Origin: Pumilibacter muris
Lineage (GTDB): Bacteria; Bacillota; Clostridia; Christensenellales; Pumilibacteraceae
DNA length: 64,000 bases
NCBI RefSeq assembly: GCF_943193045.1
Contig: NZ_CALPCN010000002.1
Location: 124,001 to 188,000, forward strand
Direction of reading: 5' to 3'
Below the pieces are notes generated by a model that was not told the origin of the DNA, did no database searches, and was given only the letters and a program-made list of their open reading frames with translations. Position 1 is the first letter of the stretch. Each line of letters opens with the position of its first letter. The position numbers and the translations under genes were made by a program. Of this stretch, positions 9,116 to 17,756 are shown in pieces.

Positions 9116-9529
9116 TTAACGTTTGCTGAACTGAGGCGATTTGCGCGCCTTTTTGAGACCGTATTTCTTTCTCTCTTTCATTCTGGGGTCGCGCGTGAGG
9201 AATCCCGCTTTTTTAAGCGTAGGGCGATATGCACTGTCCGCCTCGCATAAAGCTCTTGCAATGCCGTGACGGATAGCGCCCGCCTGACCGGTAAAGCCGC
9301 CGCCCTTAACGTTTACGAAAATATCGAATTTTCCTGCGGCGCCCGTTGCTTCGAGCGGTTGGTTCACTATGATTTTAAGCGTGTCGAGCCCGAAATAATC
9401 GTCGAGCGTTCTCTTGTTCACCGTTATGCTGCCGCTGCCGGGAAGCAAACGCACGCGGGCAATCGCCTTTTTGCGGCGACCTGTGCCCCAAAACTGTATT
9501 TTCTTTTTTGCCGATGATTTGGTTGCCAT
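9116..9529 (-). CDS. rpsI: 30S ribosomal protein S9
   Basis: The protein has 137 residues. It shows the family signature [14 protein letters not shown] near the N-terminus, [19 protein letters not shown] in the middle, and the basic tail ending in FSKR that reaches the P-site tRNA. The ATG begins one base after the rplM stop, with GAGGT upstream inside rplM, so translation is likely coupled. Confidence 0.98.
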   Translation of the reverse strand: MATKSSAKKKIQFWGTGRRKKAIARVRLLPGSGSITVNKRTLDDYFGLDTLKIIVNQPLEATGAAGKFDIFVNVKGGGFTGQAGAIRHGIARALCEADSAYRPTLKKAGFLTRDPRMKERKKYGLKKARKSPQFSKR

Positions 9530-9530
9530 A

Positions 9531-9977
9531 TCAGTTGTACCTCTTTTCTACGAGTTTCATAGGCTCGGGCTTTTGAGCCTCGTGCTTGTGCTCCGCACCC
9601 TTATATACGCGAAGTTTTTTGAGCATCTTTCTTCCGAGCGAGTTTTTGGGAAGCATTCCCTTAACTGCCTCGTACACGGCTTCGTCGCTCTTTTCGGCAA
9701 GATATTTGGAATATTTAACTTCTTTGAGCCCGCCCATATAAAGCGTGTGGTGGCGTTTCATTTTTTGCTCGCGCTTTTTGCCGGTGAGCGCCACTTTATC
9801 GCTGTTTATAACAATCACAAAGTCGCCCGCGTCGGCATGAGGAGTAAACTCGGGTTTGTTTTTTCCGCGCAATACCGCCGCAACTTGGCTTGCCAATCTT
9901 CCGAGCGGCGCGTCGGTGGCGTCAACTACATACCATTTGCGCTCAACCGTCTGCTCGTTAGCCATAAACGTTTTCAT
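9531..9977 (-). CDS. rplM: 50S ribosomal protein L13
   Basis: The protein has 148 residues starting [20 protein letters not shown], the usual L13 beginning. The conserved LGRLAS, the [17 protein letters not shown] block and [10 protein letters not shown] follow. It is the first gene of the classical L13-S9 pair. AAGGAA lies about 11 bases before the ATG. A TTGACA promoter about 160 bases upstream leaves a long leader. Confidence 0.98.
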   Translation of the reverse strand: MKTFMANEQTVERKWYVVDATDAPLGRLASQVAAVLRGKNKPEFTPHADAGDFVIVINSDKVALTGKKREQKMKRHHTLYMGGLKEVKYSKYLAEKSDEAVYEAVKGMLPKNSLGRKMLKKLRVYKGAEHKHEAQKPEPMKLVEKRYN

Positions 9978-10133
9978 TATTATTCACGATTTCCTTTTTA
10001 TAATATTTCGCGCGCGTAAACAAACGTTTCACGCCGTTCGCCCCGCACGACTTTTCTCCGCTCCTAACGCTTCGCTCGCTGTTCGCGGGGGCTAAATCCG
10101 CAAACAAAGCTATGCGCCGAGCGCAAAATACCC
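9978..10133 (-). promoter_or_regulatory. Long structured leader of rplM-rpsI, possible L13 autoregulatory leader
   Basis: About 155 bases separate the predicted transcription start from the L13 ATG. The RNA could form a long CCCCGC / GCGGGG-closed arm (about 10049-10090) with internal GCGAGCGAAGCG pairings. Structured L13 leaders are known in Firmicutes; membership in that Rfam family was not tested. Confidence 0.4.
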
Positions 10134-10139
10134 ATATAT

Positions 10140-10167
10140 TTTATAACAATCGAGCGCCTCTTGTCAA
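10140..10167 (-). promoter_or_regulatory. Promoter of rplM-rpsI
   Basis: Consensus TTGACA (10167-10162) and TATAAA (10145-10140) are separated by 16 bases. Confidence 0.75.
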
Positions 10168-10265
10168 GTAAAAAAGATAAGATATTATTCGAGTATTAAC
10201 AATATTCGCCATTCTCAACTCTCTTGCGCGCGGTAGGATTGCGCCGATTATTGTAAGAGAAGCGG

Positions 10266-11150
10266 CTAATCCAAATTATATCCTTTTTCGGCGTATTCGT
10301 CTTTCAACCTGAGCTCGTTCATAAAGCGGAGTAAGTCGGGCGCGAACACTTCTTCCACGTCGAAAAACTCGGGATGAATAAGAGCAAGCGCGGCGATTTG
10401 GTCGTAAATATAGTTCGCCTCGTCGCCTCTTATTTCCGCAAGCTCGGTGCATCTGTTCATCAACACGTCTAAAAGACGCGAACCCTCGCGCCTCTTGCCG
10501 AGCGTGTTAAAAGCGGGAACGTGGCAGGTGTCGAGAGTGGCGGCAACGTGCGGACGCCGTAACGTCCAAACAAAAGCGTTGTGGTCTATTCCGTCGTTAA
10601 ATTCGTATTTGCCGAAGTTGGGCGGCACTCGGTTGCAACCGCCCATGAGCATGATTTTTCCGCTCGGCAGATTCACCGCGTCGGCAAGCGTGCGCTTAAC
10701 CATAGTGCACGGTCCGAGCGACAAAATACGGTAGCCCGCCGCAACGCTTTTCGTCCATTCGCCGTATGAGAGCGTAGGCACGGGAGAAGTTTGTGCGTCG
10801 TCGAAAATATCGCCCATTCCGTCGTTGCCGTGAATAGCGGGAAGAGTGCAACAATCTTGATAATAAGAAACGGAATCTATAAGGCGCACTCCGCTAAGGT
10901 TCAAGCCGTCGTCTTTTGCCGCCGCAAGCAACTTTTTGGCGTTGTTCATTGCCGTAACGGCGTGAACGTTGCCCGCAATCGGCATAACGTCTATATTCTC
11001 GTAGTCGGCGCGGTTGTTCAGCAAATAAGCCGTTGCGCAAGCGTCGTCCAATCCGTAGTCGGAAAATATTACGAGCCGCTTTTCTTTGTTTTGCAAACTC
11101 TCTATTTTTGCAAGAGCGTCGCTTCGCTCTCTCGAAATAATGTCTTCCAT
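10266..11150 (-). CDS. Inosine-uridine-preferring nucleoside hydrolase-like protein
   Basis: The protein has 294 residues. An N-terminal FSDYGLDDACA corresponds to the calcium-binding DTDPGIDDA motif of nucleoside hydrolases. HGNDGMGD is the conserved HGxDGLG loop, and LMGGCN plus EFNDGIDHNA match the later MGG and EFN-xxD motifs. The family splits ribonucleosides into base and ribose. The first motif is altered (Tyr-Gly in place of Pro-Gly), so substrate preference is open. A good site (AAGGCGGTGA) precedes the ATG. Confidence 0.8.
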   Translation of the reverse strand: MEDIISRERSDALAKIESLQNKEKRLVIFSDYGLDDACATAYLLNNRADYENIDVMPIAGNVHAVTAMNNAKKLLAAAKDDGLNLSGVRLIDSVSYYQDCCTLPAIHGNDGMGDIFDDAQTSPVPTLSYGEWTKSVAAGYRILSLGPCTMVKRTLADAVNLPSGKIMLMGGCNRVPPNFGKYEFNDGIDHNAFVWTLRRPHVAATLDTCHVPAFNTLGKRREGSRLLDVLMNRCTELAEIRGDEANYIYDQIAALALIHPEFFDVEEVFAPDLLRFMNELRLKDEYAEKGYNLD

Positions 11151-11204
11151 ATTTCACCGCCTTTTTTGTTTTGTTGCGTTTTGTGCGTAGGTTCGCTCCG
11201 TGTA

Positions 11205-11250
11205 GGAGATTGCCGCGTCGCTCACGTCCGTTCGCTCCTCGCAATGACAC
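11205..11250. repeat. REP-like interspersed palindromic repeat
   Basis: The unit runs from GGAGATTGCCGCGTCGC to CTCGCAATGACAC. ATTGC and GCAAT arms make it an imperfect palindrome. Related units occur at 19142-19174, 19202-19230, 21464-21500, 41827-41856 and 41876-41912. Confidence 0.7.
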
Positions 11251-11316
11251 TGTTGTAAGAGAATTACTGCGTCAATCATGTGCATTCGCGCCATTCAACA
11301 ACACTGTTACAGCCTT

Positions 11317-12594
11317 TTAAAAAAGCTTTATCACAAACTCGGTGCCTTTGCCGAGTTCGCTCGTTACGCTTATTTCGCCGCCCATAGTTTCAACTATGCT
11401 CTTGGCTATCGAAAGCCCGAGTCCGCTCGAACCTTTTTCTCTGCCGCGCGCTTTGTCGCAACGGTAAAACCGCTCGAATATGTGTGGCAAGTCTTCTTCT
11501 TTTATTCCTATGCCCGTATCCGAAACTCTTATTTCGGCATGTTCGCCGTTCATTTCGCACCCTACGGTTATTTTTCCGCCGCTCGGGGTGTATTTAATCG
11601 CGTTGTCAACAAGGGCACGCACACACTCTGTGAGAAGATTTTTGTCAGTTTCCACAGTTATGGCGTCCTCTTTCCGCTTAAAAGTAATAGCGTGGGTAAA
11701 ATCCACCATTTTGTAACTTTCGGCAATTTCCGAAACCACTTCCACAAGATTGAACCGCACGGCGTTCATCGAAAAATTTCCGAGACGTGCCAAAAACAAA
11801 AGCTGTTCCACTATTCGCTTCATGTTTTCGCTCTCGCGCGCGATTGCCTCTATTCCCTCGTCGAGAATTTTCGGGTCGTCTTTTCCCCACCGTTTGAGCA
11901 TATTGGAATAACCTTGAATAACCGAAATGGGCGTTTTTAATTCGTGGCTGGCGTCGGCAACGAAATTTTGCTGACGCACAAACGACTGTTCGAGGTTGTC
12001 AAGCATTTCGTTTATGCGGTTTGTAAGCTCTTTAAGCTCGTCCTGACTATCGACCTGGTCTAACCGAGCCGAAAGATTGTCGCCCGTAACGTCGTCTATT
12101 CTGTCGGTTATGCTGCGAATGGGCTTTAACATGAACTGACTTGTTACCCATACCATTGCCGCGTAAAGCACGCTTACAACTATCACGAGCACAGCCGAAG
12201 TTACTTGCAAGGTGCGCATATAGCCGCTTGTGCCGCCGTCGCTCTTTCTCATGCTCTCCACGAAAAAGACGGTGAAGCCGACGAGCACCAACGAAAATAT
12301 AATAGAATAAATGAGCGTCATTTTCGCGGTTAACGGCATGTTTATTTTGCGGAACAACAATCTGACGCCGAGCACTATTCCCGTTATGGGAAAAAACAAA
12401 ATCATTAGCGCAATCAAAAACGGATTGCGCTTTTTTTGAAGAGGCGTTTTTTCGGACAGTTTTTCCTGCTTTATGTCGCTTAAAGTGCGCTCAACGTCCG
12501 AACGGTCGTCTCCGTCGGCGGGAAACACCGACGAAACATGACGCGCTTCCGTCTCGCTCTCCGCTTTATTATGTTTGTCGGCTCTGTTCTTCAT
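11317..12594 (-). CDS. Sensor histidine kinase
   Basis: The protein has 425 residues. Hydrophobic segments lie at about 58-80, 92-113 and 130-150, then a HAMP region (about 153-205). The phosphoacceptor motif DASHELKTPISVIQGY has His217. The ATP-binding domain shows the N box (RALVDNAIKYTP), G1 (SDTGIGI), F box (FERFYR) and G2 (GSSGLGLSI). Almost no extracellular domain is present, so the signal is probably sensed in or near the membrane. It lies 13 bases downstream of its response regulator. Confidence 0.95.
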   Translation of the reverse strand: MKNRADKHNKAESETEARHVSSVFPADGDDRSDVERTLSDIKQEKLSEKTPLQKKRNPFLIALMILFFPITGIVLGVRLLFRKINMPLTAKMTLIYSIIFSLVLVGFTVFFVESMRKSDGGTSGYMRTLQVTSAVLVIVVSVLYAAMVWVTSQFMLKPIRSITDRIDDVTGDNLSARLDQVDSQDELKELTNRINEMLDNLEQSFVRQQNFVADASHELKTPISVIQGYSNMLKRWGKDDPKILDEGIEAIARESENMKRIVEQLLFLARLGNFSMNAVRFNLVEVVSEIAESYKMVDFTHAITFKRKEDAITVETDKNLLTECVRALVDNAIKYTPSGGKITVGCEMNGEHAEIRVSDTGIGIKEEDLPHIFERFYRCDKARGREKGSSGLGLSIAKSIVETMGGEISVTSELGKGTEFVIKLF

Positions 12595-12607
12595 TTACGC
12601 CGCCCGT

Positions 12608-13273
12608 TCAGTCGCGGATTACATAGCCCGAGCCGCGCACCGTTTGAATAATTTGCACGCCGTACACGTCGTCGAGCTTGCTGCGCAAGTAACGTATGTA
12701 AACGTCAACCACGTTGGTGTTGCCGTAAAAATCAAATCCCCAAACGGCGTCGAGCGCCTGTTCGCGCGATATAACCACATTGCGGTTAGTGAGCAAATGC
12801 ACCAAAAGGTCGAATTCTTTTTTCGTAAGGTCTATAACGTCGCTGCCGAAAGTAACTATATGCGACTCCACGTCAACTTTAAGCTTTCCGCACGTTAAAA
12901 CGCATTGCGACGAACGCATTTCTTTTTTAACGTTGGCGCGTATTCTCGCAAGAAGCTCCTCGATGGCGAAAGGCTTGGTCATGTAGTCGTTTGCGCCCAA
13001 ATCGAGCCCCGCGACTTTATCCATAATTTGGTCGCGCGCCGTAAGTATTATAACGGGGGTTTGCTTAACCTGCCTAAGTCGCCTTAACACCTCTATGCCG
13101 TTAAGCGACGGCAACATAACGTCGAGCACAATAAGGTCGTAGTCGTTGTTCACGGCTTCGTCGAGCGCCTCTCTGCCGTCGGCTACGCATTTCGTTTCGT
13201 AGCCCTCGTGTTCGAGTTCGAGCTGCACAAAACGCGATATGCTTGTTTCGTCTTCCACAATAAGTATTTTCAT
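12608..13273 (-). CDS. OmpR/PhoB-family response regulator
   Basis: The protein has 221 residues. The receiver domain (1-120) has acidic residues E7-D8, phosphoacceptor Asp51 in LIVLDVMLP, and the Lys in YMTKPF. The C-terminal winged helix carries the usual LTKKEFDLLVHLL and TVRGSGYVI ends. AGGAGGG lies before the ATG. It follows pyk by 21 bases and precedes the kinase by 13, forming a pyk-RR-HK cluster. Target genes are unknown. Confidence 0.96.
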   Translation of the reverse strand: MKILIVEDETSISRFVQLELEHEGYETKCVADGREALDEAVNNDYDLIVLDVMLPSLNGIEVLRRLRQVKQTPVIILTARDQIMDKVAGLDLGANDYMTKPFAIEELLARIRANVKKEMRSSQCVLTCGKLKVDVESHIVTFGSDVIDLTKKEFDLLVHLLTNRNVVISREQALDAVWGFDFYGNTNVVDVYIRYLRSKLDDVYGVQIIQTVRGSGYVIRD

Positions 13274-13294
13274 CTTCTCGCCCTCCTAAATCGG

Positions 13295-14719
13295 CTACTT
13301 TTCGTCGCCGACAATTTCTATTCGCATTGTGTTGGTGTTACCCGACACTCCTACGGGAATACCGCCCGTTATAACCACAAGGTCGCCGTCTTTTATAAGC
13401 CCCGTGCCGCGCGCGCACTCCACCGAATGAGCGAACAATTCGAGGTAGTCGGGTTGCAGCTCGCTTAAAACGGGCACCACGCCCCAATTCATTGCGAGTT
13501 GGTTATATGCCTTTTCCGACAGCGTGGCGGCTATAATAACGCAATTAGGGCGAAAACGCGACACCTTGCGCGCCGTAAAGCCGGACTGACTCAAAGCTAT
13601 AATCGCTTTTGCGCTCAAATCGAACGACGCCGCAACGGTGGCGTGGCTTATGGCGTCGGTAATAGTTTTTATTTCGGGTTGGAGAGTGTGAAAGCGGTTT
13701 TTAAAGTGAATGGAACTTTCGGTTTTTTCGGCGATTTTCGCCATAGTCTTAACCGTTTCCACACAGTATTTGCCAACCGCCGTTTCGCCCGACAGCATAA
13801 TAGCGGAAGTGCCGTCGTATATCGCGTTGGCAACGTCGCTTATTTCCGCGCGGGTGGGGCGCGGGTTGTTTATCATGCTCTCTAACATTTGCGTTGCGGT
13901 TATAACTTTTTTGCCTTGATTGTAGCAAAGCTTTATTATCTGTTTTTGAATGGCGGGAAGTTCCTCGAAAGGTATTTCAACGCCCATATCGCCGCGAGCA
14001 ACCATTGCGCCGTCGCAACCGTCTATAATCTCACGAATGTTATTCACGCCCTCGCGATTTTCTATTTTGGCTATAATCTGAATGTTTTCGCCGCCGTTGG
14101 CGCAAAGCAATTCTTTAACAAGCCGCACGTCGCAAGCGCTTCGAACAAAGCTAATCGCCAAATAGTCGGCGTCTTGCGCTATTCCGAAAAGCATGTCTTC
14201 GCGGTCTATGTCGGATATATACGGCATATCTATGTTCACGCCCGGCAAATTTATGCTCTTTCGGTTGCTGAGCTCGCCGCCGTGCGTTACAACGCAAACG
14301 ATTTCGTTTTGCGCAACCGAATCGACTTTAAGTTCTATAAGCCCGTCGTTCAATAAAATTATGTCGCCGCTCTTGACGAATTTGGGCAAATCTTTATACG
14401 TTATGGAAACGCGGCCGTTGTTGCCCTCGCATTCTTCTGTGGTAAGTGTAAAATAATTGCCGTCTACAAGTTCGGCTTTTCCGCCCGCGAAAGTGCGTAT
14501 GCGAATTTCGGGACCTTTTGTGTCGAGCATTAGGGCAACAGCTTGCTTTAATTCGGTTCTCGCGCGTTTAACCATTTCTATGCGCGCGGCGTGCTCTTCA
14601 TACGTTCCGTGCGACATATTTATGCGTGCAACGTTCATGCCCGCCTTTATAAGACGTTTAAGCGTTTGGTAGTTGTCGGTAGCGGGTCCTAAGGTGCAAA
14701 CAATTTTCGTCTTTCTCAT
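13295..14719 (-). CDS. pyk: Pyruvate kinase
   Basis: The protein has 474 residues, the short form without the extra C-terminal PEP-utilisation domain of Bacillus enzymes. It transfers phosphate from PEP to ADP. Visible signatures are the N-terminal KIVCTLGPAT, RINMSHG, MLDTKGPEIR, the active-site IIAKIENREGV, the metal-binding MVARGDMGVEI and ATQMLESM. It sits between metA and the two-component genes on the same strand. AAAGAGGT lies upstream of the ATG. Confidence 0.97.
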   Translation of the reverse strand: MRKTKIVCTLGPATDNYQTLKRLIKAGMNVARINMSHGTYEEHAARIEMVKRARTELKQAVALMLDTKGPEIRIRTFAGGKAELVDGNYFTLTTEECEGNNGRVSITYKDLPKFVKSGDIILLNDGLIELKVDSVAQNEIVCVVTHGGELSNRKSINLPGVNIDMPYISDIDREDMLFGIAQDADYLAISFVRSACDVRLVKELLCANGGENIQIIAKIENREGVNNIREIIDGCDGAMVARGDMGVEIPFEELPAIQKQIIKLCYNQGKKVITATQMLESMINNPRPTRAEISDVANAIYDGTSAIMLSGETAVGKYCVETVKTMAKIAEKTESSIHFKNRFHTLQPEIKTITDAISHATVAASFDLSAKAIIALSQSGFTARKVSRFRPNCVIIAATLSEKAYNQLAMNWGVVPVLSELQPDYLELFAHSVECARGTGLIKDGDLVVITGGIPVGVSGNTNTMRIEIVGDEK

Positions 14720-14780
14720 TTTGTTACCTCTTTTTCGGTTCTTATATAAATTCGGCTAAAACCGTTTATTTTGAATAAAC

Positions 14781-15704
14781 TTATTTTATGGTTTCTATAT
14801 CGTAAGGCGTAGCCTGATACACGCAATAATTCAGCCAATTCGAAATTAAAAGCGATTCGTGCGCCCGCCAACTTAGGCGAGGCAACTTGCCCACTTCTCC
14901 GTTTAGGTAATAATGCGCGGGCGGCTTAATGTCGGCGCCCGAAGATAAGTCGCGCATATATTCGTTGTGCAAAGTGTCGGCGTCATATTCTCCGTGCCCG
15001 AACACAAACACTTTTCTGAGCGACTTATCGGCGGCAAGATAAATCCCCGCCTCTTCCGACTCCGCAAGAATATCCACCATACCGCATTTGCGAACGTCTG
15101 ACGCGTCAACCTGAGTATGGCGCGAGTGCGGCGCCGCGAAATAATCGTCGAAACCGCGAACAAGCGGATTGCGTTTATCGAGCACCTTGCTTTCGAAAAT
15201 GCCGAATATTTTTTGCGGCACAACTTTTTTTTCTATTCCGTAAAGGTAAAACATTGCCGCTTGCGCCGCCCAACAAATATACATCGACGAATACACGTTG
15301 TGCTCCGCCCAGTCCATTATGCTCTTTAATTCTTCCCAATACGCAACGTCTTCGTATTTTAGCTTTTCTACCGGCGCGCCCGTAACTATAAGCCCGTCGA
15401 ACTTCATGCTTTCGCTTTTCACTTCTTCGAACGTGCGGTAAAAAGCTTCCAAATGCTCGCGTGCCGCGCTTTTCGGATTATACGACGCCGTTCTAAGAAG
15501 CACAACCTCGACTTGCAACGGATTGTTGGAAAGCAACCGCAACAACTGCGTTTCTGTGTCTATCTTATTAGGCATAAGATTTAAAACGGCTATTCTCAGC
15601 GGCCGAATTTCTTGGCTTACCGCGCGGGCGCTATCCATGATAAATATGTTTTCTTTTGTCAGCAGTTGCGCCGACGGCAGGCTGAGCGGAACTTTAACGG
15701 GCAT
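14781..15704 (-). CDS. metA: Homoserine O-acetyltransferase (MetA family)
   Basis: The protein has 307 residues. It acylates homoserine, the first dedicated step of methionine synthesis. The nucleophile is Cys144 in MYICWAAQAA, with the catalytic His in APHSRHT and Glu in FGHGEYD. The acyl-CoA selector reads TGAPVEKL: Glu113 aligns with Glu111 of the Bacillus cereus enzyme, which favours acetyl-CoA, where the E. coli succinyl enzyme has Gly. Acetyl transfer is therefore predicted. The start is the ATG at 15704 (MPVKVP, the usual family start) with AAGGAG 9 bases upstream; an earlier in-frame TTG overlaps that site. Confidence 0.93.
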   Translation of the reverse strand: MPVKVPLSLPSAQLLTKENIFIMDSARAVSQEIRPLRIAVLNLMPNKIDTETQLLRLLSNNPLQVEVVLLRTASYNPKSAAREHLEAFYRTFEEVKSESMKFDGLIVTGAPVEKLKYEDVAYWEELKSIMDWAEHNVYSSMYICWAAQAAMFYLYGIEKKVVPQKIFGIFESKVLDKRNPLVRGFDDYFAAPHSRHTQVDASDVRKCGMVDILAESEEAGIYLAADKSLRKVFVFGHGEYDADTLHNEYMRDLSSGADIKPPAHYYLNGEVGKLPRLSWRAHESLLISNWLNYCVYQATPYDIETIK

Positions 15705-15777
15705 TAAGTGCAACTCCTTTTTCTTACATGAATACCGGTAACGCTATTAAAAAAACGTAAATTTTCAGTATACTTTC

Positions 15778-15806
15778 ACTATATCACGCAAAGCGAAATT
15801 TGTCAA
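15778..15806 (-). promoter_or_regulatory. Promoter of metA
   Basis: TTGACA (15806-15801), a 17-base spacer and TATAGT (15783-15778). The leader is only about 65 bases, too short for a SAM riboswitch. Confidence 0.8.
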
Positions 15807-15969
15807 TCAATATGCGCCTTTGCGCGCAAGTAAACGGTTTGCTCGCAATCGCGCCATTTTAAAAGCAGCCAAACTGAGCGAAAGCGGCAAAAAAACGGTA
15901 AAAAGCGGTATAAAATGCCGAAAATAAGCAAAAAAGCATAGTTAAAAACTTTTCAAAACGGTAAAATTA
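15807..15969. other. Divergent intergenic region without a gene
   Basis: Between the metA promoter and the -10 box of the 16033 gene no coding frame, hairpin or repeat was seen; the sequence is mostly A/G-rich short words. Confidence 0.4.
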
Positions 15970-15978
15970 TGCTATAAT
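15970..15978 (+). promoter_or_regulatory. Extended -10 promoter of the 16033-16623 gene
   Basis: TGCTATAAT is a full extended -10 element. The -35 region is weak (TTTCAA near 15951). Confidence 0.5.
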
Positions 15979-16032
15979 TGCAGTAATAAATTCATACTAA
16001 TTATACAGAGGAAAAACAGGAGAGTTTGAGAA

Positions 16033-16623
16033 ATGAACGCAAAAGAACTTAAATATTTGTCGCTGTTCGAGCAAATGTGCAAGGGTGACTTTTTAACCGA
16101 AGCGGTTGCGAAAAAGTCGTTTACTTCGTTTTTGAATCTTGACTTTTCGCTTGCGCTCGACGTATGGGACTACGTTTGTTCCGCCCACGAAGAAGAAGTT
16201 GCCAAAAGCGAGCAAACGAGCGCGCTGTTCGGCGGAATTATTCTCGACATGTTTTATAAAAAGGGAATGCAAAAAACGGTTAAAGCGCTCGCCGACCTCC
16301 CCGCAGTTCGCAGAGCGGTATTTTCGTATTCGCCCGAAGCTGACAAAGGCGTACCGTTCAATATTTTGGTGGACTTGCTCTCAAACAACAAAACCGACCC
16401 CGCCGAAGACATTTTTAAATGCGTAGTTAAAAACGAACGCATTGCCTACGGTCCTTTTATGAAAAAGTTGCTCGAAAGGGTGTTTATAGAAATTCTAAAA
16501 AAGAACCCCTCCAAAAAACTCGAAATGAGCCGCAAACTCGCAACTCTTCTCCTCTCTTACGTTTCAAAAATAAAAACAGACGAACGCGCAATGTTAGAGC
16601 AAAGAATCCGCGAAAGAATGTGA
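16033..16623 (+). CDS. Conserved-looking helical cytoplasmic protein, function unknown
   Basis: The protein has 196 residues, predicted largely helical, with no signal peptide or membrane segment. AGGAG lies upstream of the ATG, and the gene has its own extended -10 promoter and terminator, so it is expressed alone. The C-terminal third is strongly basic (KKNPSKKLEMSRK, RIRERM). No motif allows a function to be assigned. Confidence 0.6.
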   Translation: MNAKELKYLSLFEQMCKGDFLTEAVAKKSFTSFLNLDFSLALDVWDYVCSAHEEEVAKSEQTSALFGGIILDMFYKKGMQKTVKALADLPAVRRAVFSYSPEADKGVPFNILVDLLSNNKTDPAEDIFKCVVKNERIAYGPFMKKLLERVFIEILKKNPSKKLEMSRKLATLLLSYVSKIKTDERAMLEQRIRERM

Positions 16624-16655
16624 GCCGAATTTAAAAAAGTTTATCATACAAACAT

Positions 16656-16690
16656 AAAAAAGTCCGTTTGCAATAAACGGACTTTTTTTT
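16656..16690 (+). terminator. Bidirectional intrinsic terminator
   Basis: The stem GTCCGTTT / AAACGGAC (16662-16669 with 16675-16682) has a 5-base loop, an A6 flank and a T8 flank. It lies between convergent genes. Confidence 0.88.
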
Positions 16691-16699
16691 ACATTTTTT

Positions 16700-17677
16700 C
16701 TACTCTTCGGGCGGATGGTCCGACGGATTGACATGCACGGTAACATGCTTAACTTCGGGACACCCCGCTTCTATGCTGTTGTGCACGCGCTGAGCAACGG
16801 CGTGAGCGTCGCGCAGACTCAAATCGCCGCACACCGATATTTCGGTTTCAACGTATACGCGGTCGCCGAACTTGCGGGTTAAAAGTTTATCCACGTCGTC
16901 AACTCCGTCTTGCGAAGATATAATCGCCATAAGTAAGTCAACCGTTTTTTTGTCGCACGCTTCGTCGGTCATCTTGCGCACTGCGTCGGCAAAAATATCT
17001 ACCGACGCTTTGAATATGAGCACGCAAATAACGAGCGACGCAATGGGGTCGAGAACGGGCACGCCGAGCCGAGCGCCGAGTATGCCCGCAAACGCGCCTA
17101 TGCTCGAAAGAGCGTCGCTGCGGTGGTGCCATGCGTCGGCGCGCAAAGCGCTCGAATTTATTTTTTTAGCCGCCGCACGAGTGAACCAAAACATCCCCTC
17201 TTTAACGGCAATGCTTACCGCCGCCGCCACGAGTGCGATTGTGCCGGGTATCGCCAAAGCCTCGTAGTTGCCGCGCGCAAGCGTTTTAATGCCGCTGTAA
17301 CCGAGAACGCCTCCCGTTGCGGCAAGCACTGCGGCAAGCAATATAGCCGCTACGCACTCGAATCTTTCGTGCCCGTATTGATGGTTCTCGTCGCTTTTTT
17401 TGCCGCCTATTTTAACGCCTATAATAACCAAAAAAGTGCTGAACACGTCGCTCGCGGAGTGAACGGCGTCGCTCACCATAGCCATGCTGCGGGCGAAGAT
17501 TCCCGCAAAAAGTTTAAACGCGGTAAGCGCAAGATTAACCCCTATGCTCGCCGCCGACACGCGATAAGCAACACGCGCGCGAGCGTGCGCATATTGTTCT
17601 TCGTCCGTCTTTTTCCGAACAACCGAATTTTCGGAAAACTCGGTTTTATTTAAGCCGTTAGGAAGTTCTTCGTTCAA
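16700..17677 (-). CDS. Cation diffusion facilitator (CDF) metal exporter
   Basis: The protein has 325 residues. CDF proteins export divalent metals such as Zn, Fe or Mn in exchange for protons. Motif SDAVHSASD in the second helix and DAWHHRSDALSS in the fifth supply the transport-site His/Asp residues; HQYGHERFE is the conserved loop. The cytoplasmic C-terminal domain (about 240-315) is the usual regulatory metal-binding fold, ending HVTVHVNPSDH. The start is TTG with GGTGAGA upstream. Metal preference cannot be read safely. Confidence 0.92.
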   Translation of the reverse strand: MNEELPNGLNKTEFSENSVVRKKTDEEQYAHARARVAYRVSAASIGVNLALTAFKLFAGIFARSMAMVSDAVHSASDVFSTFLVIIGVKIGGKKSDENHQYGHERFECVAAILLAAVLAATGGVLGYSGIKTLARGNYEALAIPGTIALVAAAVSIAVKEGMFWFTRAAAKKINSSALRADAWHHRSDALSSIGAFAGILGARLGVPVLDPIASLVICVLIFKASVDIFADAVRKMTDEACDKKTVDLLMAIISSQDGVDDVDKLLTRKFGDRVYVETEISVCGDLSLRDAHAVAQRVHNSIEAGCPEVKHVTVHVNPSDHPPEE

Positions 17678-17756
17678 AATCTCACCGTTTTTTTATTTTC
17701 TTTTTTTGCCGTTTATCTCTGCAAAGCGAACCAGCGAGTCCGCCGAAAATAATGTT

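Noticed and set aside
15705-15777. SAM riboswitch upstream of metA
   Set aside because: The predicted leader is only about 65 bases, and no SAM-I core or terminator-like fold was found.
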